Assembly (NCBI GenBank): GCA_903828675.1 | Contig: CAIKND010000228.1 | Coordinates: forward strand, 1 to 64,000 | From: an uncultured Acidobacteriaceae bacterium | GTDB lineage: Bacteria > Acidobacteriota > Terriglobia > Terriglobales > Acidobacteriaceae | Length of the DNA: 64,000 nucleotides | Reading direction: 5' to 3' | Shown: positions 16,127 through 27,206 of the stretch, in pieces | How positions within the stretch are numbered: position 1 is the stretch's first letter | Layout: every line of letters starts with the position of its first letter | Notes under the pieces: generated by a model | Told to the model about the DNA's origin: nothing | The model's database searches: none | Seen by the model: the letters and a program-made list of their open reading frames with translations, nothing else | Position numbers and translations under genes: made by a program

Positions 16127-16861
16127 CTACAGTCCCAGTCCGCCGTCGACGGACAGAATCTGACCAGTAACAAAGCTGGCACCGGCGGCGAAGAAGAGTA
16201 CGGCTTGGGCCACATCTTCCGCTGTTCCGTTTCGCTTCATCGGAGTTTTGGCCGCTAAACGCTGCGATTGCTCCCCGTCGCTCTCTTGAAACTCAATCCA
16301 ACCCGGCGCTACGCAGTTGACGCTCACCTCCGGCGCAAATGCCTTGGCCATGGTCTGCGTCAGCATATGCAGAGCGGCTTTCGACGCACAGTAGTGAGCA
16401 TGACCGGCCCATGCATGCATACCCCCCAATGAACCAATATTTATGATTCGCCCGTGAACAGCACGCAAATGGGTCAAAGCCTCTCGCGCCACAAGAAACG
16501 GTCCCCGTGCATTGGTCTCGAAAACAGCATCCCATTGCTCCAGGCTGATGCTTTCCAGAGGAGCAGATCCAAAGATGGCAGCGTTGTTGACCACCATGTC
16601 CAGTCTCCCAAAGTGGCTGACGGTCGCGGCTATGGTCTTGCGAACTGAGTCTTCAGAACGCACATCGCATTGCAACGTCAGCGCGCGGCATCCGAGAGAC
16701 TCAACCTCGTGGGCTGTCTGATCGGCTTCAGCCTGGGAGGTCCGGTAGATGACTGCTACGTCGGCCCCGGCGTTGCCTAATGCCAACGAGATCGCTCGGC
16801 CAATGCGCCGTGCTCCCCCGGTTACCAGTACCGATTTGCCGCGGAGAAGGTGGATTGGCAT
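16127..16861 (-). CDS. Short-chain dehydrogenase/reductase (pteridine reductase/FabG-like)
   Basis: 244 residues with the classical SDR layout: the glycine motif TGGARRIGRA, the NNAA motif, the catalytic YCASK, and the C-terminal SVDGG. The Arg-Arg in the glycine motif suggests NADPH preference, as in pteridine reductases and FabG-like enzymes. The substrate cannot be assigned. It is convergent with the PHP phosphatase gene, with 17 bases between the stops. Confidence 0.88.
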   Translation of the reverse strand: MPIHLLRGKSVLVTGGARRIGRAISLALGNAGADVAVIYRTSQAEADQTAHEVESLGCRALTLQCDVRSEDSVRKTIAATVSHFGRLDMVVNNAAIFGSAPLESISLEQWDAVFETNARGPFLVAREALTHLRAVHGRIINIGSLGGMHAWAGHAHYCASKAALHMLTQTMAKAFAPEVSVNCVAPGWIEFQESDGEQSQRLAAKTPMKRNGTAEDVAQAVLFFAAGASFVTGQILSVDGGLGL

Positions 16862-16916
16862 GGCAGATCAAGCAACTTTATCAGGCGGCCGTTGTGCGTG
16901 TGTCGTCCTGGAAACC

Positions 16917-17429
16917 CTACTTTGCTTTTGGTTGAGACTCACCTTGGCTAGGCGGCTGACCGGTTGAGCCAGACGGCTTCTCCACGGGTGCTTCCTTATT
17001 ATCGTAAATGGAATACTGTCCGCCCGGTCGCTTTAAGCGGATACTCAAGACAATGTCAGGTCTGTCAACCTTGAAGTCCTCACCGTACGTCTGGAAGCCC
17101 CGGGCAATGATCTGCAACCGTACCGTATCCCCAATAGGAAGCACGTCGATGATTGCCTTACCCTCCCCATTGGTTTTTAACTCCATGACACCTTTATCTC
17201 TTTCGCCCTCCATGGGATGAAAGACGACGGCGGCATTCTCGACAGGCTTCCCATTGATATCGCGGACGACAGTGATCTCGATGCGCGCCGCGAGTGGCGG
17301 AACTTTCATCTTCCGCACGTGCCGGGAATTGTCCTGCTGGGCGCTGACGGCTAACGAACTACCGGCCAGACAAAAGCCGGCCACGAAGACACTAAGGCGA
17401 AAGAAAGAGCGGTGGAACATAGGCTGCAT
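16917..17429 (-). CDS. Secreted protein with carboxypeptidase-regulatory-like domain
   Basis: About 170 residues when started at ATG 17429. An N-terminal signal (FFRLSVFVAGFCLAGSSLAVSA) leads into a single beta-sandwich resembling CarboxypepD_reg modules: IEITVVRDINGKPVENAAVVFHP, then GEGKAIIDVLPIGDTVRLQIIARGF. The tail is Pro/Gln/Ser-rich. Such domains are common in acidobacterial secreted proteins and usually have structural or binding roles. The longer frame from 17555 adds a non-hydrophobic stretch before the signal and is not preferred. It lies 55 bases downstream of the SDR start on the same strand. Confidence 0.65.
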   Translation of the reverse strand: MQPMFHRSFFRLSVFVAGFCLAGSSLAVSAQQDNSRHVRKMKVPPLAARIEITVVRDINGKPVENAAVVFHPMEGERDKGVMELKTNGEGKAIIDVLPIGDTVRLQIIARGFQTYGEDFKVDRPDIVLSIRLKRPGGQYSIYDNKEAPVEKPSGSTGQPPSQGESQPKAK

Positions 17430-17548
17430 TATAAATGGTTTGACGCGGAGTGTGACAGGCAGTGAGCGCAAGTGGTGGAGCAGCGGCCTGCAAACAACGT
17501 CGTATATGTTTCTGAGTGCAGGATGCTCATATATTGACCGAAATCCTC

Positions 17549-17577
17549 TTGACAAAGCTCTCCAGCTTGCCTATCTT
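17549..17577 (+). promoter_or_regulatory. sigma70-type promoter of groES-groEL
   Basis: TTGACA (17549-17554), a 17-base spacer and TATCTT (17572-17577). The -10 element abuts the CIRCE-like operator, so a bound repressor would block polymerase. Confidence 0.75.
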
Positions 17578-17603
17578 TAGCAATTGGAAGGCGAGAGTGC
17601 TAG
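17577..17603. promoter_or_regulatory. CIRCE-like HrcA operator
   Basis: The right half GAGTGCTAG matches the CIRCE consensus GAGTGCTAA at 8 of 9 positions. The left half TTAGCAATT matches TTAGCACTC at 6 of 9. The spacer is exactly 9 bases. Position directly over the groES promoter supports HrcA heat-shock control. The degenerate left half may weaken binding. Confidence 0.75.
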
Positions 17604-17751
17604 CACATTGCTGGTAGGACTGCTCGAATGGGTCCGCCGCCCCGATCTTAAGGGGTGGTATTTCGCAGCTTCAGAAGCTCTTTTCTTGAATATCACTCAA
17701 ATCCCGCAGCAGGGGCTCAACCCTTTTTGCGTGTGAAGGAGAAGCGAAGCA

Positions 17752-18063
17752 ATGGCATCAACATCCGTAGCGACCACATTCACACCGCTCCATGACCGTA
17801 TCCTCGTCCGCCGTTTGGAAGAGGGCGAGACCGTACGTGGTGGAATTATCATCCCCGACAGTGCCAAGGAAAAGCCCCAGGAGGGTGAAGTCATTTCCGT
17901 GGGCAAGGGCAAGTCGAATGACGAAGGCAAGGTTTTCCCCCTGGACGTCAAGGCGGGCGACAAGATTCTCTTCGGCAAGTACTCCGGAACCGAAATCAAG
18001 ATTGACGGCGAAGAGTTCCTGATCATGCGCGAAGAAGAAGTCCTCGGCATTGTCAAGAAGTAG
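17752..18063 (+). CDS. groES: Co-chaperonin GroES
   Basis: 103 residues. PLHDRILVRRLEEGETVRGGIIIPDSA carries the mobile loop (GGIIIPD) that docks on GroEL. GDKILFGKYSGTEIKIDGEEFLIMREEEVLGIV is the roof and C-terminal part of the fold. GGAG lies shortly before the ATG. It is the first gene of a groES-groEL operon with a 130-base gap to groEL. Confidence 0.97.
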   Translation: MASTSVATTFTPLHDRILVRRLEEGETVRGGIIIPDSAKEKPQEGEVISVGKGKSNDEGKVFPLDVKAGDKILFGKYSGTEIKIDGEEFLIMREEEVLGIVKK

Positions 18064-18193
18064 GCGCTGAAGCGCCGGTTCACAGTTCGCAGATCACGGT
18101 TAGGATGTGGCTGCATGACGAGTGTGGACCGATTTGCCGGAAGCTCTCAACTACGAACCAAGAACTGAAGCACTACGAACTAGGAGAACAAGA

Positions 18194-19864
<1,671 letters not shown>

Positions 19865-19891
19865 ACCAATTGCGCTTCGGCGCATTGACAG

Positions 19892-19922
19892 AAGGCCTCC
19901 AGCTTCGGCTGGAGGCCTTTTT
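19892..19922 (+). terminator. Rho-independent terminator of groES-groEL
   Basis: AAGGCCTCCAGC-TTCG-GCTGGAGGCCTT has a 12-bp stem and a TTCG tetraloop, followed by a T-run. Confidence 0.92.
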
Positions 19923-20019
19923 GCGTGCGTACATCCTCAGGGAAAATCATTTTAAGTAGTTTAATATCAGTTATATGACTAGATCGATGTCTTGACAATG
20001 CCTTGATTTGAGTTGGGAG

Positions 20020-20176
20020 TGGAGGTGGAGGGAGGGGGGGTGGGTAGGAGGGTGGTAGGGGGGTGGGGGTAGGGTCCCAGGAGGGCTCTGGTGGAGTCGA
20101 GTTCGATTGGACGGAGGCACACCATAGAACCATTGTGCGCCAATCGGCGGTAATTATATGCAAAGCAGCGGCAAGA
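20020..20176 (-). repeat. Intergenic element with terminal C-rich tract, copy 2 (inverted)
   Basis: Read on the minus strand it has CTTGCCGC, GCATATAATTACC, GGCGCACAATGGT and GTCCAATC, then a C-rich tract (plus-strand G-rich 20025-20085). This is the order seen at 10876-11090. It starts four bases beyond the terminator of the Oar-like gene and runs toward groEL. G-runs on the plus strand could form a quadruplex. A minus-strand proline-rich frame crosses it, as in copy 1, but starts differently. Confidence 0.6.
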
Positions 20177-20179
20177 ATT

Positions 20180-20212
20180 AAAAACGCGGCGGCCGAAGCC
20201 GCCGCGTTTCGA
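20180..20212 (-). terminator. Rho-independent terminator of the Oar-like receptor gene
   Basis: On the minus strand, AACGCGGCGGC-TTCG-GCCGCCGCGTT is an 11-bp stem with a TTCG loop followed by TTTTAATT, about 20 bases after the stop. Confidence 0.9.
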
Positions 20213-20231
20213 GTGCGGGTAAAGCAATTGT

Positions 20232-23200
20232 TTAGAAGTTGATTCGAGCGGCGATTTCAATCTGACGCGGAGAGTAGGTGAAGTTGCTGCTGTTGGAGTT
20301 GTTGACGACCTTGAAGCTCTTGGCGGAGACGCTGCCGGTTGCATCCTGGCCATTGTAGGTGGCCGTTCCGCCCGAGAGACTGTACAGGTAAGTCGCCTTG
20401 AAGCCAGTGGTGTTCTGGTGGTTCGCTATGTTGAAGGCATTGAGAATGAGGTCAACGCTCTTCACGTACCTGCGGTCACCGAAGACGATCGCTTTCTGGA
20501 GACGCGCGTCGTCGACGATGCGACGTGGATAGCGGAAGGTGTTATAGCCGATCTGCGGGATGATGGAGGGGCCACCCGAACCGTTCCAACTGGTGGCAAT
20601 TGCCGTCGAGACGGGCTTGCCGCTGGAGCCGGCGGTGAAGGGCAGTCCGTTCTGCATCGTGACGCTGTCGTTCAGGCTCCAGTCGTTAATTAAGTACTTC
20701 ACAAAGCTTGACGTGTGAAGGTTGGGGAGCTTGTAGAGAGCATAGGCCACGAAGCGTTGTGGGATATTCCAAGCCGAGTTGCCGTAGTTGACGTGTGGGC
20801 TGCCGTACGGGTCGTACCAGGACATCGCGGTTCCCTGCGTGTTGGCGTTTTGAGCGAAGTCCAGCGAGTGCGACCAGGTGTAATTGGCATCGAATTGGAG
20901 TTTTTTGAACGAGCGGTTCTGGATCTCACCAACGAGTGCGTTATAGCTGGAGTTCACGTTGGAGATGAACTCGGTGACAGGACCGAAGTTGGCAGCGCCA
21001 GAGCCCAGGAGGGCCGTATTCCCGTATGAAGTGTATATGGGAACGGTGATCTGGTTGCTCGTGGGGCCCAACGGTCCCTTGCCATTGTCGTCGCCGGCGA
21101 CGGTGATGACGGTGTTGGTCACCGAGGAGGGATTGAGGTTGACGTTGAGGAAGTTCGGTAGACGGCGACCGAGGCCACCCAGGTAGCTGACCGAGAAGAT
21201 TGTGCCGTGCGGGAGTTCCTGTTGGACCAACAGGTCGAACTCCTGAACTTCGGGCAGTTTGAGGTTTGGCGCCATGAAATAGGAGGCGGGGCAGGCCGAG
21301 GTTCCGGGGGTGCAACTGGCCGTCGAAGCCGAGGAGATAACGGTCGGGAAGACAGGCGCTCCGGAAGTGGTGGTGTTCCAAGTGCGCTGAAACTGTCCGT
21401 TCGGGCTGCCTGTGTTCAGCAGAACGTTCTCGATATTGCCGTTGGTGAGCCGTCCGAAGTATATGCCGTAACCGCCACGCAGCACCGTCTTACCACCGCC
21501 ATAGACATCATAGGAGAAGCCCATGCGGGGACCAAAGTCGGTTTTGTCGTTCGGGTTATTGGCAATTCCGGTGTAGGGCACGAATGTACCGCTGGCGGTA
21601 GTCAGTTTCGAATCCGGGCCGGGCTTGGATTCGTGATCCCAGCGGATGCCGAGCTCGAAGGTCAGCCGTGGCGAGAACTTCCAGTTATCCTGGGCGAAGA
21701 CGCCGAAGTCTGTTGTCGCGATCTCGTACACGGGGCTGCCAAAGCCTTGGGCGAAGCTGCTATAGCATGGATTGGCGCCGGTCACCGATGTCGCGGTCTT
21801 GGAAATGCCGGAGAAGTTCTGCGCGGCTGAGGAGTCGCATCCCATCTGGTTGGCTGTCGTTGGCGCTACGCCGTTGCGCTTGTTGAGCAGGTCGTTATAC
21901 AGGTTGCCAACGTAGCCGTAGCTGAAGGTTCCGTTGCTCTGATAGGTGTTGTTCATCAGGTCGTCGTTGTGAACGGAATCCACACCGAATTTGAAGCTGT
22001 GGCTTCCCTTGCCCCAGTAGAGGACGTCGCCGATCTGCCACTTGCGCTCATCGGGATAGGCAACACGGTAGGAATAATAGGGCGAGCCGGCGTTGAAACC
22101 GTAGTTGGAGCCGGCTGCCACATAGGGCACCGAGCCGTTGGTGGCCATGAAGTTGGCCTTGGTGTAACCGGTGTAGGGCTGCTGTGTCTCGAAGTCGAGC
22201 TCGCGGCCGTACTGGAACAGAAGCTCGTTGCTGATGGAGTTGGTGATGAGGCTGGTGAGCTTCGTGACGCCGTAGTCGAGTTTGACGAAGTCGTTACCCT
22301 GCGCATCCTGGGAGTAGTTATCGGAGGCAGTGGTCTGCACGCCGCCCGGCGAATCCCAGCGAAGGCGGTGGAAGAGAACGCTCCAGTGCTGGCGCGGGGT
22401 GATCTGCCAGTCGACTTTGGGGGTATTGATCTCCTGGTACCCAAAGCGCGAAGAGGGGCCGATGTCATTGGCCAGACCGAGATCGGTGATGGGGGTGGCG
22501 CCGGAGTAGCTGGCGGCTGTGACTGCGGAACTGCCATAGGTCATAGCGGCCCAGTCATAGGCAGCCTGCACATAACTGATGTGTTGGCGGGCGGCCAGGG
22601 CACAGGCGTTCTGGTCGTTGAAGGCCGCGCTGGGTGCGCCCGCAATAGCGCCAGTGGTAGTGTTGCAAGTTTCACCGGAGGAGAGCGCGGCTTGCGGCAA
22701 GGTGTAGAACTGCGACGGGTTGCTCGGCACGCCAATCACCGGAAAGACGTGTGAATGCTGATCGTAGGTGTAGATCCAGAAGAGCTTGTCCTTGATGAGT
22801 GGGCCGCCAACCGTGAAGCCGTAGATTTTGCGCAGATCCTTCGGCTTGATTGTGTTCGTCACGGTACTGCCATTGACGAAGGAACTGACTCTGGTCCAGT
22901 TGTTGAAGGCGTTCCAGTTGCTCTCTTTGTCAAAGAAGTAGGCTTCGCCGTGAATGTTGTTGGTTCCGCTCTTGGTGACAGAGGTAACCACGCCGCCGGC
23001 GGCGCGACCGAACTCTGCCGAGTAGACGCCGGTGTTGACGGCAAACTCGCGGACCGCGTTACCGGCCGTTGAATAGCCTTCCCGCGTGCGGCCACGCTCT
23101 TCGGAGAAGAAAGCCTGGTTGTCGTCGGCTCCATCGATTTCGACATTGTTGAGAATGGTGCTGATTCCGCGAACGCTGATGAGACCATAGCCGCTTGCGT

Positions 23201-23717
23201 CTACCGTGACACCGGGGGTGGTGAGAGCCAGCGCGGACCACCGCCTGTTGTTGATCGGGATGTTCTGCATGGCAACCGAATTCAGGGTGGAATTGAAGTC
23301 GGGCGACTCGGTGTTGACGATCGGCGTTTGCTCAGTCACAACCACTTCCGATGAACTGGATGCCAGCGCCAGATGTGGCAGGAGGCTGGTGACCTGGGCG
23401 ACGTGAACGGTGACGTGATCCGCCTTGTAACTGGCGAAGCCATTGGCCGTAACGGAAACGGTGTAGACACCGGGTTCAAGCAGTGGAGCCTTGAAGAAGC
23501 CGTTTCCGTCGGCGACCAAGTTAACTTTGAAGCCGTTGGCATCGTTTTGGATGATGACGGCTGCTCCGCCGACCACAGCACTGGTTGGATCTTCGACGGT
23601 GCCAGCGATGGATCCTTGCGTGGATGATTGCGCATATGTAGCAACTGAACCTACACATGCGACAAGAGTAATTATCGCCAGGCACAGAATGCTCAAGCGG
23701 ATTCGATTGAATGTCAT
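20232..23717 (-). CDS. TonB-dependent receptor, Oar-like, with carboxypeptidase-regulatory N-terminus
   Basis: A 1161-residue outer-membrane protein. Signal peptide at about 1-29 (ending TYAQS), then a CarboxypepD_reg domain starting GSIAGTVEDPTSAVVGGAAV. A plug domain follows, with NIPINNRRWSALALTTPGV, SVRGISTILNNVEIDGADDN and GRAAGGVVTSVTKSGTNNIHGEAYFF. The rest is a long beta-barrel ending in EIAARINF. This architecture is the Oar/adventurous-gliding-like family, greatly expanded in acidobacteria. Ligands are unknown but probably large saccharides or peptides. GGAG precedes the ATG. It has its own terminator, so it is monocistronic. Confidence 0.9.
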   Translation of the reverse strand: MTFNRIRLSILCLAIITLVACVGSVATYAQSSTQGSIAGTVEDPTSAVVGGAAVIIQNDANGFKVNLVADGNGFFKAPLLEPGVYTVSVTANGFASYKADHVTVHVAQVTSLLPHLALASSSSEVVVTEQTPIVNTESPDFNSTLNSVAMQNIPINNRRWSALALTTPGVTVDASGYGLISVRGISTILNNVEIDGADDNQAFFSEERGRTREGYSTAGNAVREFAVNTGVYSAEFGRAAGGVVTSVTKSGTNNIHGEAYFFDKESNWNAFNNWTRVSSFVNGSTVTNTIKPKDLRKIYGFTVGGPLIKDKLFWIYTYDQHSHVFPVIGVPSNPSQFYTLPQAALSSGETCNTTTGAIAGAPSAAFNDQNACALAARQHISYVQAAYDWAAMTYGSSAVTAASYSGATPITDLGLANDIGPSSRFGYQEINTPKVDWQITPRQHWSVLFHRLRWDSPGGVQTTASDNYSQDAQGNDFVKLDYGVTKLTSLITNSISNELLFQYGRELDFETQQPYTGYTKANFMATNGSVPYVAAGSNYGFNAGSPYYSYRVAYPDERKWQIGDVLYWGKGSHSFKFGVDSVHNDDLMNNTYQSNGTFSYGYVGNLYNDLLNKRNGVAPTTANQMGCDSSAAQNFSGISKTATSVTGANPCYSSFAQGFGSPVYEIATTDFGVFAQDNWKFSPRLTFELGIRWDHESKPGPDSKLTTASGTFVPYTGIANNPNDKTDFGPRMGFSYDVYGGGKTVLRGGYGIYFGRLTNGNIENVLLNTGSPNGQFQRTWNTTTSGAPVFPTVISSASTASCTPGTSACPASYFMAPNLKLPEVQEFDLLVQQELPHGTIFSVSYLGGLGRRLPNFLNVNLNPSSVTNTVITVAGDDNGKGPLGPTSNQITVPIYTSYGNTALLGSGAANFGPVTEFISNVNSSYNALVGEIQNRSFKKLQFDANYTWSHSLDFAQNANTQGTAMSWYDPYGSPHVNYGNSAWNIPQRFVAYALYKLPNLHTSSFVKYLINDWSLNDSVTMQNGLPFTAGSSGKPVSTAIATSWNGSGGPSIIPQIGYNTFRYPRRIVDDARLQKAIVFGDRRYVKSVDLILNAFNIANHQNTTGFKATYLYSLSGGTATYNGQDATGSVSAKSFKVVNNSNSSNFTYSPRQIEIAARINF

Positions 23718-24410
23718 AATGGCTCTCCAAAACGTAAATTGCGCTTATCATTTGCTGCGTTGGTGTATAGCGGCGCTGCCTTGCGAGTATGCATTGAAGT
23801 TGGCAGCGAGCTACGTCCGTCGGGAACTCCTAGTGGGAACTGGAGTATTCCAGACCCAGGAATCGCCCGTATCTTAGCGGGCGCGCAGGTTCCCCAAAAA
23901 TTCAACTCTAGAAAATGTTGATGAATAGCCTGTAAACCGCTGATTCGTCTTGCCGTGGCATGGAGCATGCGCTTCGGAATGAGGTTGTCCGACGGCGTTC
24001 CCAATGGCGCATACGGGAAACCATTGAAGGCAATTTGCCGATCTTGAATCTCTTTTTCCATGCCGTTACGCGGACTAGGCCCATCTCAACACTCCTGAAG
24101 CCGGGCACTGACTGCGTCAGTCGTGATTCATCGCTCGCTGAGTATAGCCCCAGTTTCAGCGGGTGTTGAGTCGCAACTATTCCGATATACAAAAGTATGG
24201 GCCAGAAGCACCTACTTTCCCAAGCGAAAAAGGGCACTTTCACCCACTTCTGTGGCATGAAGTGTGGAAAAGCAGGGACAAATCCACATTAGAGAGCAAC
24301 ATTCATTATGCGCCGGCTTCCTGAGCGTTGGCGGGTTCAGAATCGCGAAGGCTTTCAGGCGACAGGCCCATAAGCGTGCTGGATTTCAACTTCATGCGAA
24401 TGGGATCGTT
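23718..24410. other. 693-base region between two TonB-dependent receptor genes
   Basis: No gene is supported. Minus-strand frames at 23714-24061 and 23908-24258 lack ribosome binding sites, overlap one another and resemble no family. The part next to 23717 must carry the leader and promoter of the Oar-like gene. I could not identify a terminator for the BtuB-like gene here. Confidence 0.5.
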
Positions 24411-26897
24411 TTAGTGGCTGCTTCCACCCCACTGCATGCGCAGGCCGGTTCGGAAGTTCATGGGCAGGCTGGGGTAACCAATTGGCGCGATATGCTGGTT
24501 GCTCAGCAGGTTCTCCCCCTGGATGTAGACGCCGAGCCAGGGGAGCAACTGGTAGCTGCCGCCCAGATCGAGTTTGGCGTATCCGTAGTCGAGATTCCGG
24601 TTGGGCAGTAACAGGCTGTTGCCGCCGCTGGCATCCGCGTATTCGAGATAGGTGGAGTCGTCGCTGCGGCTGGCGAAGGCCGAAGTGAATACGGCAGTAA
24701 ATTTCCGGTCCGCATAGCTGGCAGTGAAGAAGCCGGCATGCGGCGGACGGCGGAAGGGACGCGCACCGACGAGCGGCGAGTAGGCACCGATGGGAATGCC
24801 TTTGTAGGTCGGGGCATAGCCTCCCAAAAGCGCTTCGTTGTCGCTGCTGAAGGAGCGTTGCACCACGTCATCAAGATAGGTGTAGCCGCCACGGAGAAAG
24901 ATGGAGCGGCCGATACCGCTCTCCAACGTGGTTTCAATGCCCTGTGCGCGAAATGCCTCGGTGTTGACGGTCAAACCGTAGTCGTTGGTGTAGTAGTAGC
25001 CAAGCGCAGTCTCCAGCTTAGCTTGATCCGCTGCAGAAAGGCCGGGAATCAAGTTGGGCAGAAGCCTCGCGCCTACGTATTCAATCTCCTTGCCGAACTG
25101 ATTGTGAAAATAGCTGGCGCGGAAAAAGATGCGGTTGCTGAATAGGCCCTGCTCCATGCCGCCTTCATAAGTGCGAACGGTGGGTGCGGACAGGGGAGCG
25201 ATGTTGAGTTGCTGTTCAAGCGATTGATAATTGTGGGTTGCCAGGAACTGATAGAGCGAGCCGAACTGATCAGTGAGCCCAGGCTCACGCACCGCATCGC
25301 CGAAGTTGAAGAGGATTCGCGTGCCGCTGAATGCGCCCTTGCGTGGGCGTAAGGCGTAATAGGAAAGCCCGGCGCGGGAGGACGTCTGCGTTCCGAACAG
25401 GGAGTAGCGCTCGAGGCTGCCACCGAGCGAGTAGAAGAACCGGCCTTTGAAATCGCCATGGACGGAGGCCAGGTAGTCGTAGTTCGTTCGCCCTGCTACC
25501 TCGTGCGTGGCGTACGAAGGGACATCCTCCAAACCTCTCTCGTTTTCAAAGCGAAATCCGATGAGCGCGGCGAGATGAGGGGTAAACCGGTAATCGCCGT
25601 TGTAGACAACCTGGTCGCGATTGGAAGCCAATTGGTACTGGTAGGGATAGTTCTGGGCATAGTCGAGCACGGCTTGCCCTGTGGCCGCATATCCGTTGGC
25701 GCCCGTGATTGTGACTACGCGGCCAAGACTGTCGCCATACGCGTCGAATTGCCCGCTGCCACTTTGCTTCCACAAGCTGAATTGCTCGCGTTTACGGGTG
25801 AGCCCGTAGCGCACTGTATTGTGAAAGCCTCCGGTGGTCTGGTTATCGGCCGAAGCGCTGAGGAACAGGTCCTGATCTTTCTCGGTGGCGTTGTCGGCAA
25901 CGTGGTAGAAGTCCCAGGCGTTAGGAATCCCGGTCGCATCCACGCCATAGTGGGCGGTGGCGCGAATCTGGGTGCTTCCGGAGGGCTGCCAGCCTACGTT
26001 TGCAGCGGAGGTGGCCACGTGATACTCGTCCATGGGCAGGGCATTGCTGGTTTGGAGCCAACTGAAGGCGCCGAGATAGTCCAGCCTGTTGCGGGCACCG
26101 GCAACTTCGAGGCGCTCGCGCGAAGTGTGGAAGTTGCCAGCATCGCCCTGGAAGAGGACCGAAGGAAAGCTGGTGGTGCCGTGCGGAGTAGTCAAGCTGA
26201 TCACGCCACTGTCCGCATCGGCTCCGTAGAGGTTCGAATTCGGGCCACGGTAGACTTCAACGCTATCGACGGCAGTGGTGGAGAGGGGTCCAAAATCGAA
26301 GCGTCCGCCCAGATCGCCAGCACTCACGCCATCCACGAGAATCTTGTTGGCATCGGAATTGCCGCCGCGGACGAAGAGTGAAGTTTGCGCGCCCAGCTGA
26401 CCCTCCTGTACGGAGACCGCGCCAGGCACCAGGCGCAAGGCGCTGACCAGGTCAGTGCGCAGAGCCAAATCGAGCGGAGCAAGTACGCTGGTTGCAGAAC
26501 TGGTCTGTGCTTGCGGCGTGGGGATTCCGTTTGCTGTCACAACGATAGACTCGCGCACCCACTCGGGCTCAAGTACGACAGTGCGCTCAATGCTGTCGAG
26601 GCGGCCGGCGTAGAAATCAGGCGTCTCCAATTGACGGAAACTCTTGGCTGAAACAACCAGGAAGAAGCGTCCCTCATCGCCGGTCAGAATTTGAAAGCTG
26701 CCGTCAGCCGTGGAAACGGCAGTGGCAATCACCTTTCCATTGCTGAGGAGAACTACGGTAGCGCCGGTGACCTTGGCGCCGGAGGTGTCGGTGACTGTTC
26801 CGCGAATGGACGCGGCGTGGGTATGGGTGGCAGCAAACAGGATCAGGATGGCGGGAAGAACGCGCGTCAGGGTGCGCAGATATGCGGAAATGAACAT
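24411..26897 (-). CDS. TonB-dependent vitamin B12 receptor, BtuB-like
   Basis: About 828 residues. Signal peptide (residues about 8-28), then a carboxypeptidase-regulatory-like domain (SIRGTVTDTSGAKVTGATV). The plug contains SLFVRGGNSDANKILVDGVSAGDLGGRFDFGPLSTTAVDSVEVYRGPNS in family order, and a 22-strand-type barrel ends MRMQWGG. BtuB-like plug segments plus a cobalamin riboswitch in the 5' leader support cobalamin or corrinoid import across the outer membrane. ATG 26897 with GGAG upstream is preferred over 26927. No BtuCDF genes are nearby. Confidence 0.88.
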   Translation of the reverse strand: MFISAYLRTLTRVLPAILILFAATHTHAASIRGTVTDTSGAKVTGATVVLLSNGKVIATAVSTADGSFQILTGDEGRFFLVVSAKSFRQLETPDFYAGRLDSIERTVVLEPEWVRESIVVTANGIPTPQAQTSSATSVLAPLDLALRTDLVSALRLVPGAVSVQEGQLGAQTSLFVRGGNSDANKILVDGVSAGDLGGRFDFGPLSTTAVDSVEVYRGPNSNLYGADADSGVISLTTPHGTTSFPSVLFQGDAGNFHTSRERLEVAGARNRLDYLGAFSWLQTSNALPMDEYHVATSAANVGWQPSGSTQIRATAHYGVDATGIPNAWDFYHVADNATEKDQDLFLSASADNQTTGGFHNTVRYGLTRKREQFSLWKQSGSGQFDAYGDSLGRVVTITGANGYAATGQAVLDYAQNYPYQYQLASNRDQVVYNGDYRFTPHLAALIGFRFENERGLEDVPSYATHEVAGRTNYDYLASVHGDFKGRFFYSLGGSLERYSLFGTQTSSRAGLSYYALRPRKGAFSGTRILFNFGDAVREPGLTDQFGSLYQFLATHNYQSLEQQLNIAPLSAPTVRTYEGGMEQGLFSNRIFFRASYFHNQFGKEIEYVGARLLPNLIPGLSAADQAKLETALGYYYTNDYGLTVNTEAFRAQGIETTLESGIGRSIFLRGGYTYLDDVVQRSFSSDNEALLGGYAPTYKGIPIGAYSPLVGARPFRRPPHAGFFTASYADRKFTAVFTSAFASRSDDSTYLEYADASGGNSLLLPNRNLDYGYAKLDLGGSYQLLPWLGVYIQGENLLSNQHIAPIGYPSLPMNFRTGLRMQWGGSSH

Positions 26898-26943
26898 GAT
26901 GGCTCCTTCGTCCCCCTCGGAACGCAAAGCGGTTGAAGACGCC

Positions 26944-27165
26944 GAAGACCGGTCTCCTGACTTGCGCCTTTTTCAGCTACCTTCCCAGAGACGAACTAGC
27001 AGTTCGTTACCAGTGGTTGATTGTGGCCTTCCGGGATGGGCGGAAGAGCCCTGCTGAATTGCTGCCCTCATCCGAACATTTTGATACGACGGGTGAGGAG
27101 ACATCGGCGCTCACAGTTGCGGGGCAGTTGCGGAATTTCACCGCATTCCCGAGCATCCTTGGCGA
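26944..27165 (-). promoter_or_regulatory. Cobalamin riboswitch controlling the BtuB-like receptor
   Basis: On the minus strand the conserved parts occur in order: GGGAATGCGGTGAAATTCCGC, then CTGCCCCGCAACTGTGAGCGC, then CCACTGG, then TGGGAAGG, and the B12 box AAGTCAGGAGACCGG (plus 26949-26963). This is the full core of the AdoCbl-type riboswitch. The distance from its 3' end to the start codon is 46 bases, suiting control of translation or termination. Corrinoid excess should shut the receptor off. Confidence 0.92.
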
Positions 27166-27206
27166 TAGTTTTTGTGAACTCAACTACACCGATGTGGAGC
27201 AGTCGT

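Noticed and set aside
23714..24258. Small minus-strand genes upstream of the Oar-like receptor
   Set aside because: Two overlapping frames without ribosome binding sites or recognisable domains.
25458..26381. 307-residue plus-strand open frame antisense to the BtuB-like receptor
   Set aside because: No ribosome binding site or family motif; composition is that of an antisense shadow.
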